Shown: one piece after another, positions 45,401 through 57,400 of the stretch
How positions within the stretch are numbered: position 1 is the first letter of the stretch
Layout: each line of letters opens with the position of its first letter
Source of the DNA: Punica granatum
Lineage: Eukaryota; Streptophyta; Magnoliopsida; Myrtales; Lythraceae
NCBI RefSeq assembly: GCF_007655135.1
Contig: NW_022204065.1
Location: forward strand, 48,642-112,641
Direction of reading: 5' to 3'
Length of the DNA: 64,000 nucleotides
Made by a program: the position numbers and the translations under genes
The notes under the pieces: model-generated
Database searches by the model: none
Told to the model about the DNA's origin: nothing
The model's input: only the letters and a program-made list of their open reading frames with translations

Positions 45401-45905
45401 GGAATGATAAAGGGCAGTTGAATAAGAAGATACCATAGGATTTAAATATAACAATTAAAATTGTTCCATTCTTGCACATTATGAAGCCACATGTCACCCC
45501 TTTATTTTCTTTATTTTTCTTATTCATTTTTCTATTTGTTGTGGTTTCTACAAAAATACTTAAATTAACTACACAAATTAAATGTAAATTTTTTCTAAAT
45601 TTTCCAAAACTTTCAATTAATAAATACATCTAACATCGTAACAATTTCAATTTCATATTAAAATAACAAGACAAATTCTCTCATGCATTCAAATATATGG
45701 TGTTATGATCTTAAATAACTTGATTTTTTAAAATGATATGAAGTGTAATAGAGGACAACAAAATTATACATAAATATAGACATAACTAAATAATTATAAT
45801 TATAAGCATGTCAAAATTTATTTATTTATTTGTTTGTTTATTTGGAAAAAAAAAGGAATGATGAAAGGCGTTTGAGTAAGAAGATACTATATAATTTATA
45901 ATTGA
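45401..45905. repeat. Tandem unit 1 right end and complete unit 2
   Basis: 45401-45446 is the end of unit 1 (ggaatgat-aaagggc...gaataagaagatacc). Unit 2 runs 45447-45905 and ends with the matching ggaatgatgaaaggcg...gagtaagaagatactat. Unit 2 lacks both the MITE and the retroelement and so records both empty sites. Confidence 0.82.
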
Positions 45906-46490
45906 ATTTATAGTGTAAATAATTGTAAATTAAAAAAATACGCATAGGAAGAAATATTGACTTGGATATAATCTTATAATATTTTTATATGAAATCTAAA
46001 AACATATTGTAAATTGAGAATTTATGATTTTTACAAATATTATCTTAACTAGAAAATTGGATTTGTATAATTAATATATGTACTCATAATATTATTTCCA
46101 ATTAATCAAAGGATGAACAAGGAAATAAACTTTAAGTTTTCTTGTAATAGGAATAAGCTATTCCAGTATCATGCTAAAATTTGAGTTGAAGTTTTAAATG
46201 AATAAATTTGGCATATAGACCAACAAATTTTTGGATGTGTCCATGCCATCAAATACATGTGCATTATACAAGCTAACCAATAATGTAACTAATAAATAAT
46301 AACACATATATAAGCCAGTTTAATCTGAACAAATAGTATGAAAAATCCGTGGTCACACAAAAAATCTGTATGAAAAATATAAAATAATAATTACATTGAT
46401 AACAACGATTTATTTTTCCGTTGCGAAGAGATAATAATGGACTCTGAATTAATGTTAAAAATGTAAAATTTCAAAAGTACCTAAATTCAA
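45906..46490. other. AT-rich gene-free stretch
   Basis: I see no gene, RNA or bounded repeat. Confidence 0.45.
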
Positions 46491-46494
46491 TCAA

Positions 46495-46670
46495 CGTGGT
46501 TGGTTAAAATGATTCAACGCTTATTTCTCTTAAACAAGCTCTCGAGTTTGAGTTTTATAAATGAAGAAAATTCATGCAGTGAAAGTTTTATTTTTTAGTG
46601 GGTCGATCCAGTTCGATTGAATTAGTATAGACCTATTGACTTTTCGGATACTAGGTTGACCCCGGAAAGT
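46495..46670 (+). mobile_element. SINE, tRNA-derived (family copy S1)
   Basis: Box A TGGTTAAAATG at 46501-46511 fits the consensus fully. A box B-like ctcgagtttgagtt lies at 46541-46554. The body continues with tgaagaaaattcatgc, an A/T patch, tttagtgggtcgatcc and the conserved tail agttcgattgaattagt...ctattgacttttcggata. Same layout as 28745-28930 and 47240-47405. Confidence 0.62.
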
Positions 46671-46679
46671 AGCTAAATC

Positions 46680-47235
46680 CACCGGTACCACTGTCTCCAT
46701 GAATTTCCATTTTCATTCCCCCTCCAAATCTCCGTAGAAAAACCGTCTCCCTAGCCATTAAAGTGTTGTTACATTTTTCTGATCTTTTTGTCTTATTTTT
46801 CCTGGACTTCCCCCATTTCCTTTTTCTAGTACTTTCTTTACTAACTTCGTGATAAAAACTGAGACTTAAAATAATGAATGTTTCCTTACCCCAAAGGAAA
46901 AAACTTTACCGAAAAAAATAAAGAATGCATTGAGTCTAGTGGCAAAAAAGATGTACCGTCTATAAATGTAAACCATCGATCTTTCTATTTAATTTTTAAA
47001 TTATTGAATATATTTGAGAAATGGGTAATATTATGAGATACACGTAATAACCCCTTATTTTTCCCATGAATAACTTTATTATTTGAATAGTCAAAATTGA
47101 TGTGCAATACTGCTTTCTGTTTCTTTTAGGTAAAACTTTATTTTTCTATTTTACTCAACTAAAATTTTAAAGAACTTATCAATGTATCATTGCTGAAAAA
47201 CAATAGTAAACGAACTATTAAAGAAGTTTATCACG
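46680..47235. other. Gene-free stretch
   Basis: No gene recognised; some pyrimidine-rich patches (46700-46830). Confidence 0.4.
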
Positions 47236-47239
47236 TTTC

Positions 47240-47405
47240 AATGTATACCATGATATCCGAAAATCCAATAGACTCGACTAATCTAGTTCGAATCGGAGTG
47301 GTCTATTAAGGAATAAAATTCTTTCAGCGTGAATTTTTTTTCAATTCACAATACTCGAATTCGAGATTCAAAAGGACTTATTCAAACCTATTGACCTCAT
47401 TCACA
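47240..47405 (-). mobile_element. SINE, tRNA-derived (family copy S2)
   Basis: Minus-strand copy of the same SINE: box A-like near 47397-47387, aattcgagtat in the box B position, a run of A, attcacgctgaaagaatttt, then the tail actagattagtcgagtctattggattttcgg. Confidence 0.6.
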
Positions 47406-47631
47406 TGAAAATAAAAGGTTCTGACAAAAAATTAGCACCTGTTTAAGCCTTATCCATTACATATCCCTTGTACAAAGAAAAAAAGAAGAAGAGGAAACCA
47501 ATAGATTTTATGACTATTGGCTTTGACCGTTAGGTCTCAACGAAAAGGATACGAAGAGGATCAAGACAGAGAGTCCACTTTGGACAGCGAGAATGGCAGT
47601 TGGCAATGGGCCAATGGCGCATTCAATTCCA

Positions 47632-47725
47632 ATTTCCTCTCTCTCTCTCTTTCTTTCCTTGTCCCTGTCCATGTCCATATCCATGTCCCATGTCCCATGT
47701 CCATGTCCCATGTCCATGTCGTCTT
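47632..47725. repeat. CT run and ccatgtc-type hexamer repeats in the PPT promoter
   Basis: A CT run (47638-47652) is followed by about nine copies of tccatg/tcccatg-type units. ORFs at 47514-47805 on both strands are translations of this repeat and not genes. Confidence 0.8.
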
Positions 47726-47888
47726 CTTTTTCTGCTTCTGTCGTCACAGACAAAACTCGCTACCAACCCGTCTTGCCCCTAACGGTATGTTTGGCACTTA
47801 AATAGCATGGAAAAGGCACATTCTTTCCACTGTTTTATTCCGATGTCACTCCCAGTAGTCTTCCATTAAAATTCCACGGCAGCAAACC

Positions 47889-50800
47889 ATGGCCTCTCCG
47901 CGGCTCCCTTCTGCCACCTCCTTCCTCGTCTGCGTGCTCGCGCTTGCTCTCTCAGCCCCGGCGGCCCGTTCGGTCCCCTTTGTGGTCTTCCATGGTAATT
48001 TCCATTTCCTTGCGTTCTTCTACTTGCTGCTGCTACAGCTACATTTTGATCGATTTCTCGGATTCCATTGGGTTGTTGTTCGCTTTTATCTTACGTGGCA
48101 GCAGGAATTATAGGATTAAGTCTGTTAACGTTAGCAAGTGAATGCTTTCTGCTCGGTAAAATGTGGCAGAGAAGATAAGCAGTTAGTTTGCTAAATTATA
48201 AAAGAGAAAACTATCACTGTCATCCCTCTACTTGTACCTTGCCACCACTTAAGTCCCTCATCAATTTTTGCCATCAATTTCGCTTAAACGTTGCGGTTTC
48301 GTTAATCAATTTAGTCCCAGCCGTCAATGTCATTAACGGATGTTTGACTTGGCTGCCTCGTTGGACAAAACGGTGTCAAAAAAATAATTTTTTAATCTGA
48401 TTTTTCAAAACTATCACTGTCATCCTTTTACTTTTCTTGAGCCACCAATTTAGTCCCTATCACTGTCATCCTTTTACTTTCCTTGAGCCACCAATTTAGT
48501 CCCTCCTCGTTTTGGAAACTCTGATTAAAAATAATTTTTTGACCTCATTTTTCTAACAATTAGACATTCGTTAGCGACATTGACAAGGATAACGAAATTA
48601 ATAGACGAAACTCCAACATTTAGGCCAAATTGGTGGCAAAAATTGAGGAGGGACTAAAGTGGTGGCTTGAGAAAAGTAAAAGGATCATTGTGACAGTTTT
48701 AGAAAGTCAGATTAGAAAATTATTTTTTTGACACCGTTTTGTCCAACTAGGCAACCACGTCAGACATCCGTTAGTGACATTGACGGCTGGGACTAAATTG
48801 ATTGACGGAACCCCAACGTTTAAGTGAAATTGATGGCAAAAATTGATGAGGGACTTAAGTGGTGGCAAGGTACAAGTAGAGGGATGAAGTTTTCTCATTA
48901 TAAAATGATCCCATTTCCAGAAAAAAAAAAAAGGCTCTCTTTTTCTTGGTTTTAGTTTCAGCTTGATTTTCGCCGCTTATGGTTACAGCTAATTCAATGG
49001 GCAACCGCCATTTAACTGTTCTACAAGATTTAGTATTGTGGCGAAGGGCATTTTTATATTCTTCTAAGAGTATGCCTACTAATGCTTGGCGTGTTCATAG
49101 TGGTGTCGATCTACTTTCAGTTCTTGTGAGTAGTGACACGGGTATGATTTCAACAGCTTGAAAGGGCATTTGTCCTGTAAGTAGTAGCTCCTGGGAGGAT
49201 TTTCAAGCGGATTTTCATTGGAGGAGCTGTTACTTTTCTTGGGTGAGGTAGTAGAATGATGTTGAAGATGTTCCTTGGTTCTTCTTTTAGACTGTAAATA
49301 GATGGAAATTAGGGTAGGTATCCTGCTTACCTATAGAGCTTACTTGAGGGCCACGTAGGTACCCTTTCCAATTCGATCCCCTGTTCAGAGCTTGAAAATG
49401 GAGTAGTTTTCAGCTGCTTATGCCTGTATCAGTGGAGGCAAGAGAGATTCAGTTGATGAACATCTTCGTGAGAGAACATTCCTCCATCAAGAGGTCAATG
49501 TCTGATCAGTGTTTGTCTCTCAAGTGACGTGAGAAGAAAGTTTAAACGTTGTCGAGTACACGGTGTGCATGTGTGTCTTGTGATAAGGTTTTGTGATGTC
49601 TAACTTCCACTATTGTATGAACTTCTGATAGATCTGTGTAAGTGTGCATCATACATAAGCTCACCACACCATTGAAACTCCTGGAATGGTGTAAAAGCAG
49701 AGTTGCTCAGGGATTAGAGATTTTGTTAGGAGGAATAGTAATAACCCAGCAGGACAGCTACAGAACCGTAGCTGTTGTAGTTAGGGACTGAAGTCTTCTC
49801 CAAGAGAATATGCTGCTGACATGATTTCAGAGGGTTACAATTGGCAGGATGAATAAACTCAACAACCAGAACTAAAGGGAGAATTCTGTGAACACATTCT
49901 TCCTGATGGGGATGGAGGGGGCGATTGTTGACCTTTATCTAATGTCACATGAGTACTAGAGAGTGTTACATGGTTTGGGGCATTCTAGCCCATTGGAGAT
50001 CAAAAGGTAGCAATGCCAATAATTGTTCTCATGCCTCTCTAAATAGAGTCATGGGAGAAGCAATTAGTGTAAGTTAACGGCATTTTCCAACAGCTTGGTG
50101 CCAATGATCGATGCCAACAATTATTGATGGTTCAAATGGCTATTCTTTGTAATAATCTAATGGGCTGGAGGTGACCCTCACAATCTGTGTCCTCTATATT
50201 GGCAAATCATGATGCCTTAAGAGAATGTCCCTTAGAGGTCAAATAGGTCAACAATCTCCCCCTCTAACCCCATGAGGGTTTGTTTTTCAGCAATTCCCCG
50301 TCTTTTCCCATTTGATAGGCAACTCCCTCTTAGTTAAGAATATTTAAGACACTCTGAATATCTGCTGAAGATTTCTTCTGCTGGATTATTTATTTCTAAG
50401 ATATCTTAGAGTTAACTGCTGGAGTCCAACAGCATGTGCTATGGTGAGTTGTGTGTGGTTCAAAGATGGGCTTCACAGTGTAGAACGATCCCCAGAAGCT
50501 TGGCTGATCCATATATGCTACTTTAAGTCGTGTTCAAATCAAGGGCTTGCATGACCCAAAGAATCATACAACCCTTTATTCAGAGAAGTTGCTTCACAGT
50601 GGTTGGGCTCAGGTCTTCAAAGACCTGATAATCTAAACTGAGGAGATTTACTGCAAGGCTGGTCAGCTTAAGGCTCTTCAACTTATTATGGCTTGCCAGG
50701 TCAAGGGATGTGGAAGAGGAAGATGAAGGGTTTGGGGGAAGTTGGCAAAGTGAGGAGCAGCAAAGATGGAAGGAGGAAATTGAAGGAATAAAGTCAGGCA

Positions 50801-52081
50801 GCCAAGAGATGGGAAGAGATTCCATTTTCTCATCTTTATGCGGTAGCAATTTCTGCAAACGGGCTTGACATTAAGTTGAAGAAATCAGCAGCACTTCTAT
50901 ACAAGAATTAATGGGCTTGCTAGCTGGAATTAAGGAAATGCTAATCAGTTAAGCTACTGAAAACAACCTTCCCAGTTGTATGTCATATGGAACATTCATC
51001 CTTATGTGATTGCTAAAGTAAAAGCACATTATACCGCTGAGAACCACAATCATATGGTATATTGTTATATATCTTCTTAAGTGTGAGCAAGCTGTTCCCA
51101 GGTCATCGGCTTTACATTGCCAGGTTGTGTTGACTGCACGTCCTCTTGATGAGATATATGACAGCTGCCCGACTTGCTTCAGAAACTAGCTTTGTCAGTA
51201 ACTCCTCTTCAAAAAAGCTCCAATCCTTGATCAGTCTAGCTCTGTAACACTTAAAAGACTGTTGCAAATACTGTGTGGTTGATAACCCCCTCTTCGTGGG
51301 GATCCCGTCCTCAAACAATCTTGACTTCGAGAAGACACTTTTTCTAAGTAAAAGATTTGTTTCTTGACTGTCTGATCGCCAATGACAGTATCTCTCAAAC
51401 TTGGGTTTTTAACTAATTGACAATGAGTGCATTGGTTAAATATATGAACATCTGCCACATGTTTTAGCTTTTACCTGGAAAAACTTTCTAAAGCCCTTTC
51501 ACACAATACATACTCCACTAATTATTGCCCTTTGGCAGACTCTCTAAGGGGCCAGTGCTGTCCATTAATATGAATCCTGACAAGGCTACTATTATAGCCC
51601 TCTTATTTGACACGAAGAGAGCTTCCCTTAGTTGTGTTAAGGAAAGTGACTTTTCTCTCATGGAATGTACCGATAGTAGATTTTGGATTTACTCTTACTG
51701 CAACTTATAGTCCTTAAAAAGTTTTAAATATGCGATGTCAATATCTCATTTGCTGAAATTGGATCTTCTTCTATTTCATATATGCTAAAAAGAGTTACTC
51801 CGCGTTAACCATTAGTTTGAGAGAAGAGAGCATTTTACTCTTTCTCTATGTCATTCTAAATCTTTTCCCGTAACCTGGAAGACTTTAATGAATATTATAC
51901 TCTTTGTTAGAATAACATGGAAATGCCGACCATATAGGGGGAGCATTCCATGCCTCGGATATGTTCTACTGCAAAGAAGTTTCACAATTTTTCTTTTTCT
52001 TCAATTACACAATTTTCGATTTCTCCAATTCCAGGTCCATGCCCACAAAGAGGGGCAAAAAAATAGAAAGAAAAAAGGGGG

Positions 52082-52115
<34 letters not shown>

Positions 52116-54404
52116 GGGGGGGTATGTGCCTGTGGGTGCAAAAAAAAAAAAAAAAAAGAAACGTTTTCACCAGCAATGAAGTGACAAAGGCTTCAGATAT
52201 TAGTATTCTTATCATTTCCCTTTTTCTTGGTTTCTCATGTGTAATATCTCATCAATATCAGCTTCTTCCATAAGGTTTTGCACTCATGAGATGTTCTGCA
52301 TAGTACTAATCTATATTCAATATCAGTTTCTTAGTTACAGATATTTTCTGCACAGAACAAATCTACTCTGATCCTTTAATTACTTCCACTATGTTTGGGA
52401 GTTTAGCAGAGGAAAGAGAGGGGAAGGAAAGGGAGGGAAATGATAAAAAAATGATCTTTCTTCTTTAGGAGTTGTAAGCTAGGGAAAGGAGATCAGTAAA
52501 AATTTTTTTAGGGAATTGAGTAGAAAAGAGAGGTGAAACTAACTAATACTTAAGATTCCTCAACTTGGATGGTAGGAGTTTATTCAGAATGGAGCGAAAA
52601 TAGTCACCTTCCATATCCTTCCCTCTCCCTTGATAAATTCCAAACAAGAGGAGTGCTCTCTTTTCCTTTATTTCCATTTATCCAATCGCAGTGTTAATGA
52701 ATCAAGATTTTGACACAATAAGTTAGCCCCAATGTCTGTTTTCTCTAATTGAATGACATTCTTATGTCAGGCATTAGTGATGCATGCAGCAGCAAAGGGG
52801 TCACCCGCTTTACTGAGCTGTTAAGCAACTGGTCCAGTGCTGAAGGACATTGCATGTATGATTCATGTCATTCGAAATATATTCCTGGAATAAATTGCAT
52901 TTAAATTTTTAATTTTGCCCTTATCTGAAAACTTATATTTCTGTAAATGGTTCCACAGCTTATTGACTTTCCTGTCAATTTATTTTTCACTATGTTCTTT
53001 CTAGGACCTTTGAGTGTTTGACCGTCAGAAAATGATTCTTAATATACTGCATAATTGTTTGGAATTCAGGAATGGTTGAAAAACAGCTCTAATTTATACA
53101 AAACAAAGACAATTTGTTAAGTTGCTCAGGAAAGTTCCCAATGGAAAATTGATTTTAGAAAATGTGTCTTCAGAAACAAAGACTAGAAACCGCATTTCTG
53201 GTTTTTGTTTGAACAAGACCCTACTTTTCCTCTTAAAAACTGCTTCAAAATACAAACATTGTTTTTTGACTAGGAATGTCCTTCAGCAGAATCCTGATCT
53301 TTTTTTAAGTATATATCTTGTCTCATCTGCAGAGAAATTGGGGATGGCGCATGGGACTCATGGACCATGCCTCTTACAGAACAGGTGAGGTTGTGATGCT
53401 GATTCTCAATTTTGCAGGCTATATGGAAAATTACTGGTTAAAACTGATTAAAATTATCCTTTTGCAGACTGCAATTGCCTGTGCAAAGGTGAAGACTTGA
53501 TCTGGTTTTGTGTACTTGTTCTGTGTGTTTTCTTCTAGTCCACATACTTGACTCTGACAGAGTCAGCTAGAACTTACAGGTGAAGAGCATGAGTGAACTT
53601 AGCAATGGCTACAACCTTATCGGGCTCTCTCAGGTATTGACCTAAGTACTGCCTCCTACCAAGTTTTCCACACATGATATTGATTGCTTTATCCCTCTAT
53701 ATACTACTCTATATAACCACCTTGTATTACTTGACCAATTAATATATCTGTGCATAGAGAAGGTACTGCTGCTTCTTCATTGGAGAAAAAATGAATGAGA
53801 CAGTTATGTTTAATATTTCTTTCATATGAGTTCCATTAAATTTTGCATTTCTTGATGCAAAAGTATGAAACATTATATATCGGTTTTTGGAAGTCAAGCA
53901 TCATTGGGGAATATATGGAGACAACAGTTTAAAGCGGTTCCATGTCGGTGAAACTGTATGTTAATTTGCATTGTACCAATTACATGAAGTTATATCCCAT
54001 AAAAGGATGAGCTAAGCTGGAACAACTACTTACCTTCGCATGTAACATCAATTATAAATATATTCAAGTCATGGGGAAGGATAGGTGCAAGTTTTGTGTG
54101 ATTTCTTTAAGATATATGATACTTCCAGTACATTTTCCTCAAGGTAAAGCTCATAAATATAAGCTGATGGTCAGCAAATTTTAGTGATGGAGTATCCTAC
54201 TGGGTGATCTGTCAGGACTCGCATATTTAAGCTTTTTGAGTGGTTGAATGGGAAAATCTTCTCAACATGTGAACCCATTGGCTTGTGAACATTTCTCTTA
54301 AATGCTTAATCAGAGCAGCAGAAACTATCGTTGTTGAAACTCAGTTCAGAAATGTTTAATTGTATCATACCTATGAATCCCAAAAGTTCAGTCAGTTATT
54401 TTTC

Positions 54405-54443
<39 letters not shown>

Positions 54444-57400
54444 TTGTTGGTGACTTGGGTTTGTGTTACTTGGTATTGTTATCATCTCTTTCATGCTTTT
54501 GGGTTTCGTTACAGCAATTTAGTCTTTGAAAGATTGTATATTTCTGATTTCCAGCCCATGATGAAGTCAAGTGTTCTGTCGTTTTTAAATTTGCTTTGTG
54601 TTCCCAACATAAGTATTTGCTGATTCATGAGCTTTTAGCTGTTTATGTTAATTCTGCAATCTACCAACACGTTTTCATCTTTTGAAACGTTTCTCTTCCA
54701 CATATTTGATAAGCTTCATATGTATAACTTGTTTGCCATCATCTGTCATACTGTCATCTGTTGTGTAGGGTAGTATGATTGCTCAAGGGGTTATTGAATT
54801 TTGCGACGGGGCACCTCAGGTGAGCACCGAATCTACATAATATGTTAATAAGGTTTTATTGTTAAAACAAGCCTAATGTAGAATGTTTTCCTTTAGAACA
54901 GGGAATTAGAGTGAGAAACTTCATGGATATTCCAAATTAATAGCCCTTCTGACATGGAGGGGCTTATTCTTTTCATATTTAGCTTTACTAGTAAGGATCC
55001 CTGGTTTTAGCTATCTACCTCGTTGATAACATTGCATATTATTTTCTCTCAGACAGTCAATGAAAATGTGATGTGGTGTTTATTATTTGAAGCTCTTAAG
55101 ATCGCAGGCCAGTGTAATGATTTTTAGGTCGGTGAGAAGGTAACCATAGAAGATGCGGACACGTAACTAGTTTACAGAATAGCTCAATTATCCGCCGTTC
55201 TATGGTCGGCTTGATTCTCTCTAGTCTTCATGTCTGATTGTAAATCTATTAAGGTGCAATGTTTCCTTTACATAGTAGCAAAGTAAATCAAGTGAACCCT
55301 TGTTTCTGTATGTGTAGGTGAAAAATTTTATTTCATTAGCTGGTCCACATGCAGGAATTGCCTCTATACCATTCTGCGGGGTATGCCTTCTGTGCAAGCT
55401 TTTCCTTTTCCTGATTTTCTAAAAGGTCGAGTAGCATTGTCCCTTAATCGTGTCCACTGAAGGCGACATCGTGGTCTTGATCAAGCATGGCCTCGGTTAA
55501 GTGGTACAAGACTTTCAGTCTAGATCACAGATGATGGTACTGTTGGCTTGGTTGCTCAAACTATCGGGGGGATTTAACTGGATGGTTTTTTATAATAGAG
55601 GGCTCACTTTTACTAGACAAGATCGAATAAAAGGAATTTTAATTGGGTGAAAGATGAGGCCTTTAGGCGAAGCCAAATCAATTTTGGGCCACCAAACCCT
55701 GCAACTGAAGAGAAGGCCCTCACCCCGAAAAAAGCATCGAGAAAGGTCAAGCATATAGAAAAGGCAATCTTATAGTACCATAGGTGTTATTTGAGCTCCC
55801 TACACACCAAAAAAAAAAAAAAAACTGGGATCATATGTTATGGAGAGAAGAGCTCTAAGGAAATGAGAATTGTTCGTCTTTCCTGAATCGACTACAAACA
55901 TATGTCATCGGGAGAAGGGCTCTAGGGAACTGAGAATTGTTCAATTTTTCTGAATCAACTAAAATGACAAAGCCCTTGGGCTTCTTGACGCATTGAAATA
56001 TTGCTCTTCAGCTTGTAAACTTCAATTACCCTTTTGTGAAATATGGGATTCTATGTTTATAATCGCCTCATCATTTTATGATTATCTGTAGAGTGGCATT
56101 CTTTGCATTCTCTTGGACGATATGATAAAGGGAGAGGTTTACAGCACTTATATACAGGTTCGATTTCTCGTTACGACCATATCTTATTTTTCCACCCTTT
56201 AAGCTTATTATTACAAGGTCATTGATGCTCGCACTTTATGCTGGTCTAGCTGTGTATAACAAGAAGCTTCTAGCCCTAACATATGAAATGAGTTCCACTC
56301 TGTATGACTTTCAATCTCAATTATTTTGGGGTCAGTGAAGCTTATCATTGTGTTCATCATGTCATGCTTGATTTTCTATTTAATGCGGTTACAGGAGCAC
56401 TTGGCGCCAAGTGGATACATAAAGATCCCGACGGTAAGTTGAGCTCTAAATTGAGCATAATAATTGATTTTCTTGCTTTATCTTTGTCATCTTGGAATTT
56501 TATGAACATTCTGGTAAAAGCAATGAAGATGCAAGCAAGCAGTTCGTGGTTGATCACGAGCTTTCACTTCTAATGCTAATCATCCCGAATACCTTGTGCT
56601 TCTAATTAAAGTCAGTTGCGATATCTTCAAAGTGTTACATTCACCCCAATCAAGCTTAAGTTGTCAATAGGACCAATAATTCTACTGGAAATTGCTTCAT
56701 GAAGAGAAAATGAACTCAATAAAATGACTTAAAATCTCATTAGGGTTTTCAGAATTTAGTCCCTGTATATTACTCGATTATATCTCTTGCTCAGAAATTG
56801 CTTGTGCTTGAATAAATCTATATTATCCAAAAGAAATAAAAGGAAAAAAAAAAATTGTCGATTGTGCTTTTAATGCTCAGAGCTTGGTCTCATGTGCTTT
56901 TGGTATCACCAGGACATCAAAGCCTACTTGGAAGGTTGCAAGTTTCTCCCGAAGCTAAACAATGAAAACAGTAGCAAAAGAAATGCCACATACAAGGAGC
57001 GGTTTGCTAGCCTGCAGAATTTAGTTCTAATCATGGTAAGGTTCTCAATTACGGAACTGAAATCTATGTCATTGATTTATGTTATTCGGTCATGCTGATG
57101 GTTCTTTTCATTGGCTATAAGTTCGAACAAGACAATGTGCTGGTACCAAGAGAGACTTCGTTGTTTGGATATTATCCTGATGGTTTGTTCAACGTAATTC
57201 TGCCTGCAGAAGAGGTAAATCTTGTATTGCTACTACAATAGTTCACTTCAGTGTGTGTATATCTAAGATATAGTTGTATGTCATCTCTTGCAGACCACTC
57301 TCTACAAGGAAGACTGGATCGGTCTGAAAACCTTGAACGAGGCTGGAAAAGTAAAGTTCATAAACCTATCAGGCCACCATCTGCAGATTTCTATAAGCGA

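Noticed and set aside
47514..47805. Several ORFs on both strands and an apparent short-spaced repeat array
   Set aside because: All are readings of the CT and ccatgtc-type simple repeat in the PPT promoter; not a gene and not a CRISPR-type array.
48188..48898. Two similar proteins on opposite strands (70 and 63 codons)
   Set aside because: They are the two inverted arms of the Mutator-type foldback, not a duplicated gene.
50580..51458. Minus-strand ORFs in PPT intron 1
   Set aside because: Repeat-like surroundings, no known domain; at best retroelement remnants.
51888..52215. Glycine-rich and proline-rich ORFs
   Set aside because: Artefacts of the long G tract read in different frames.
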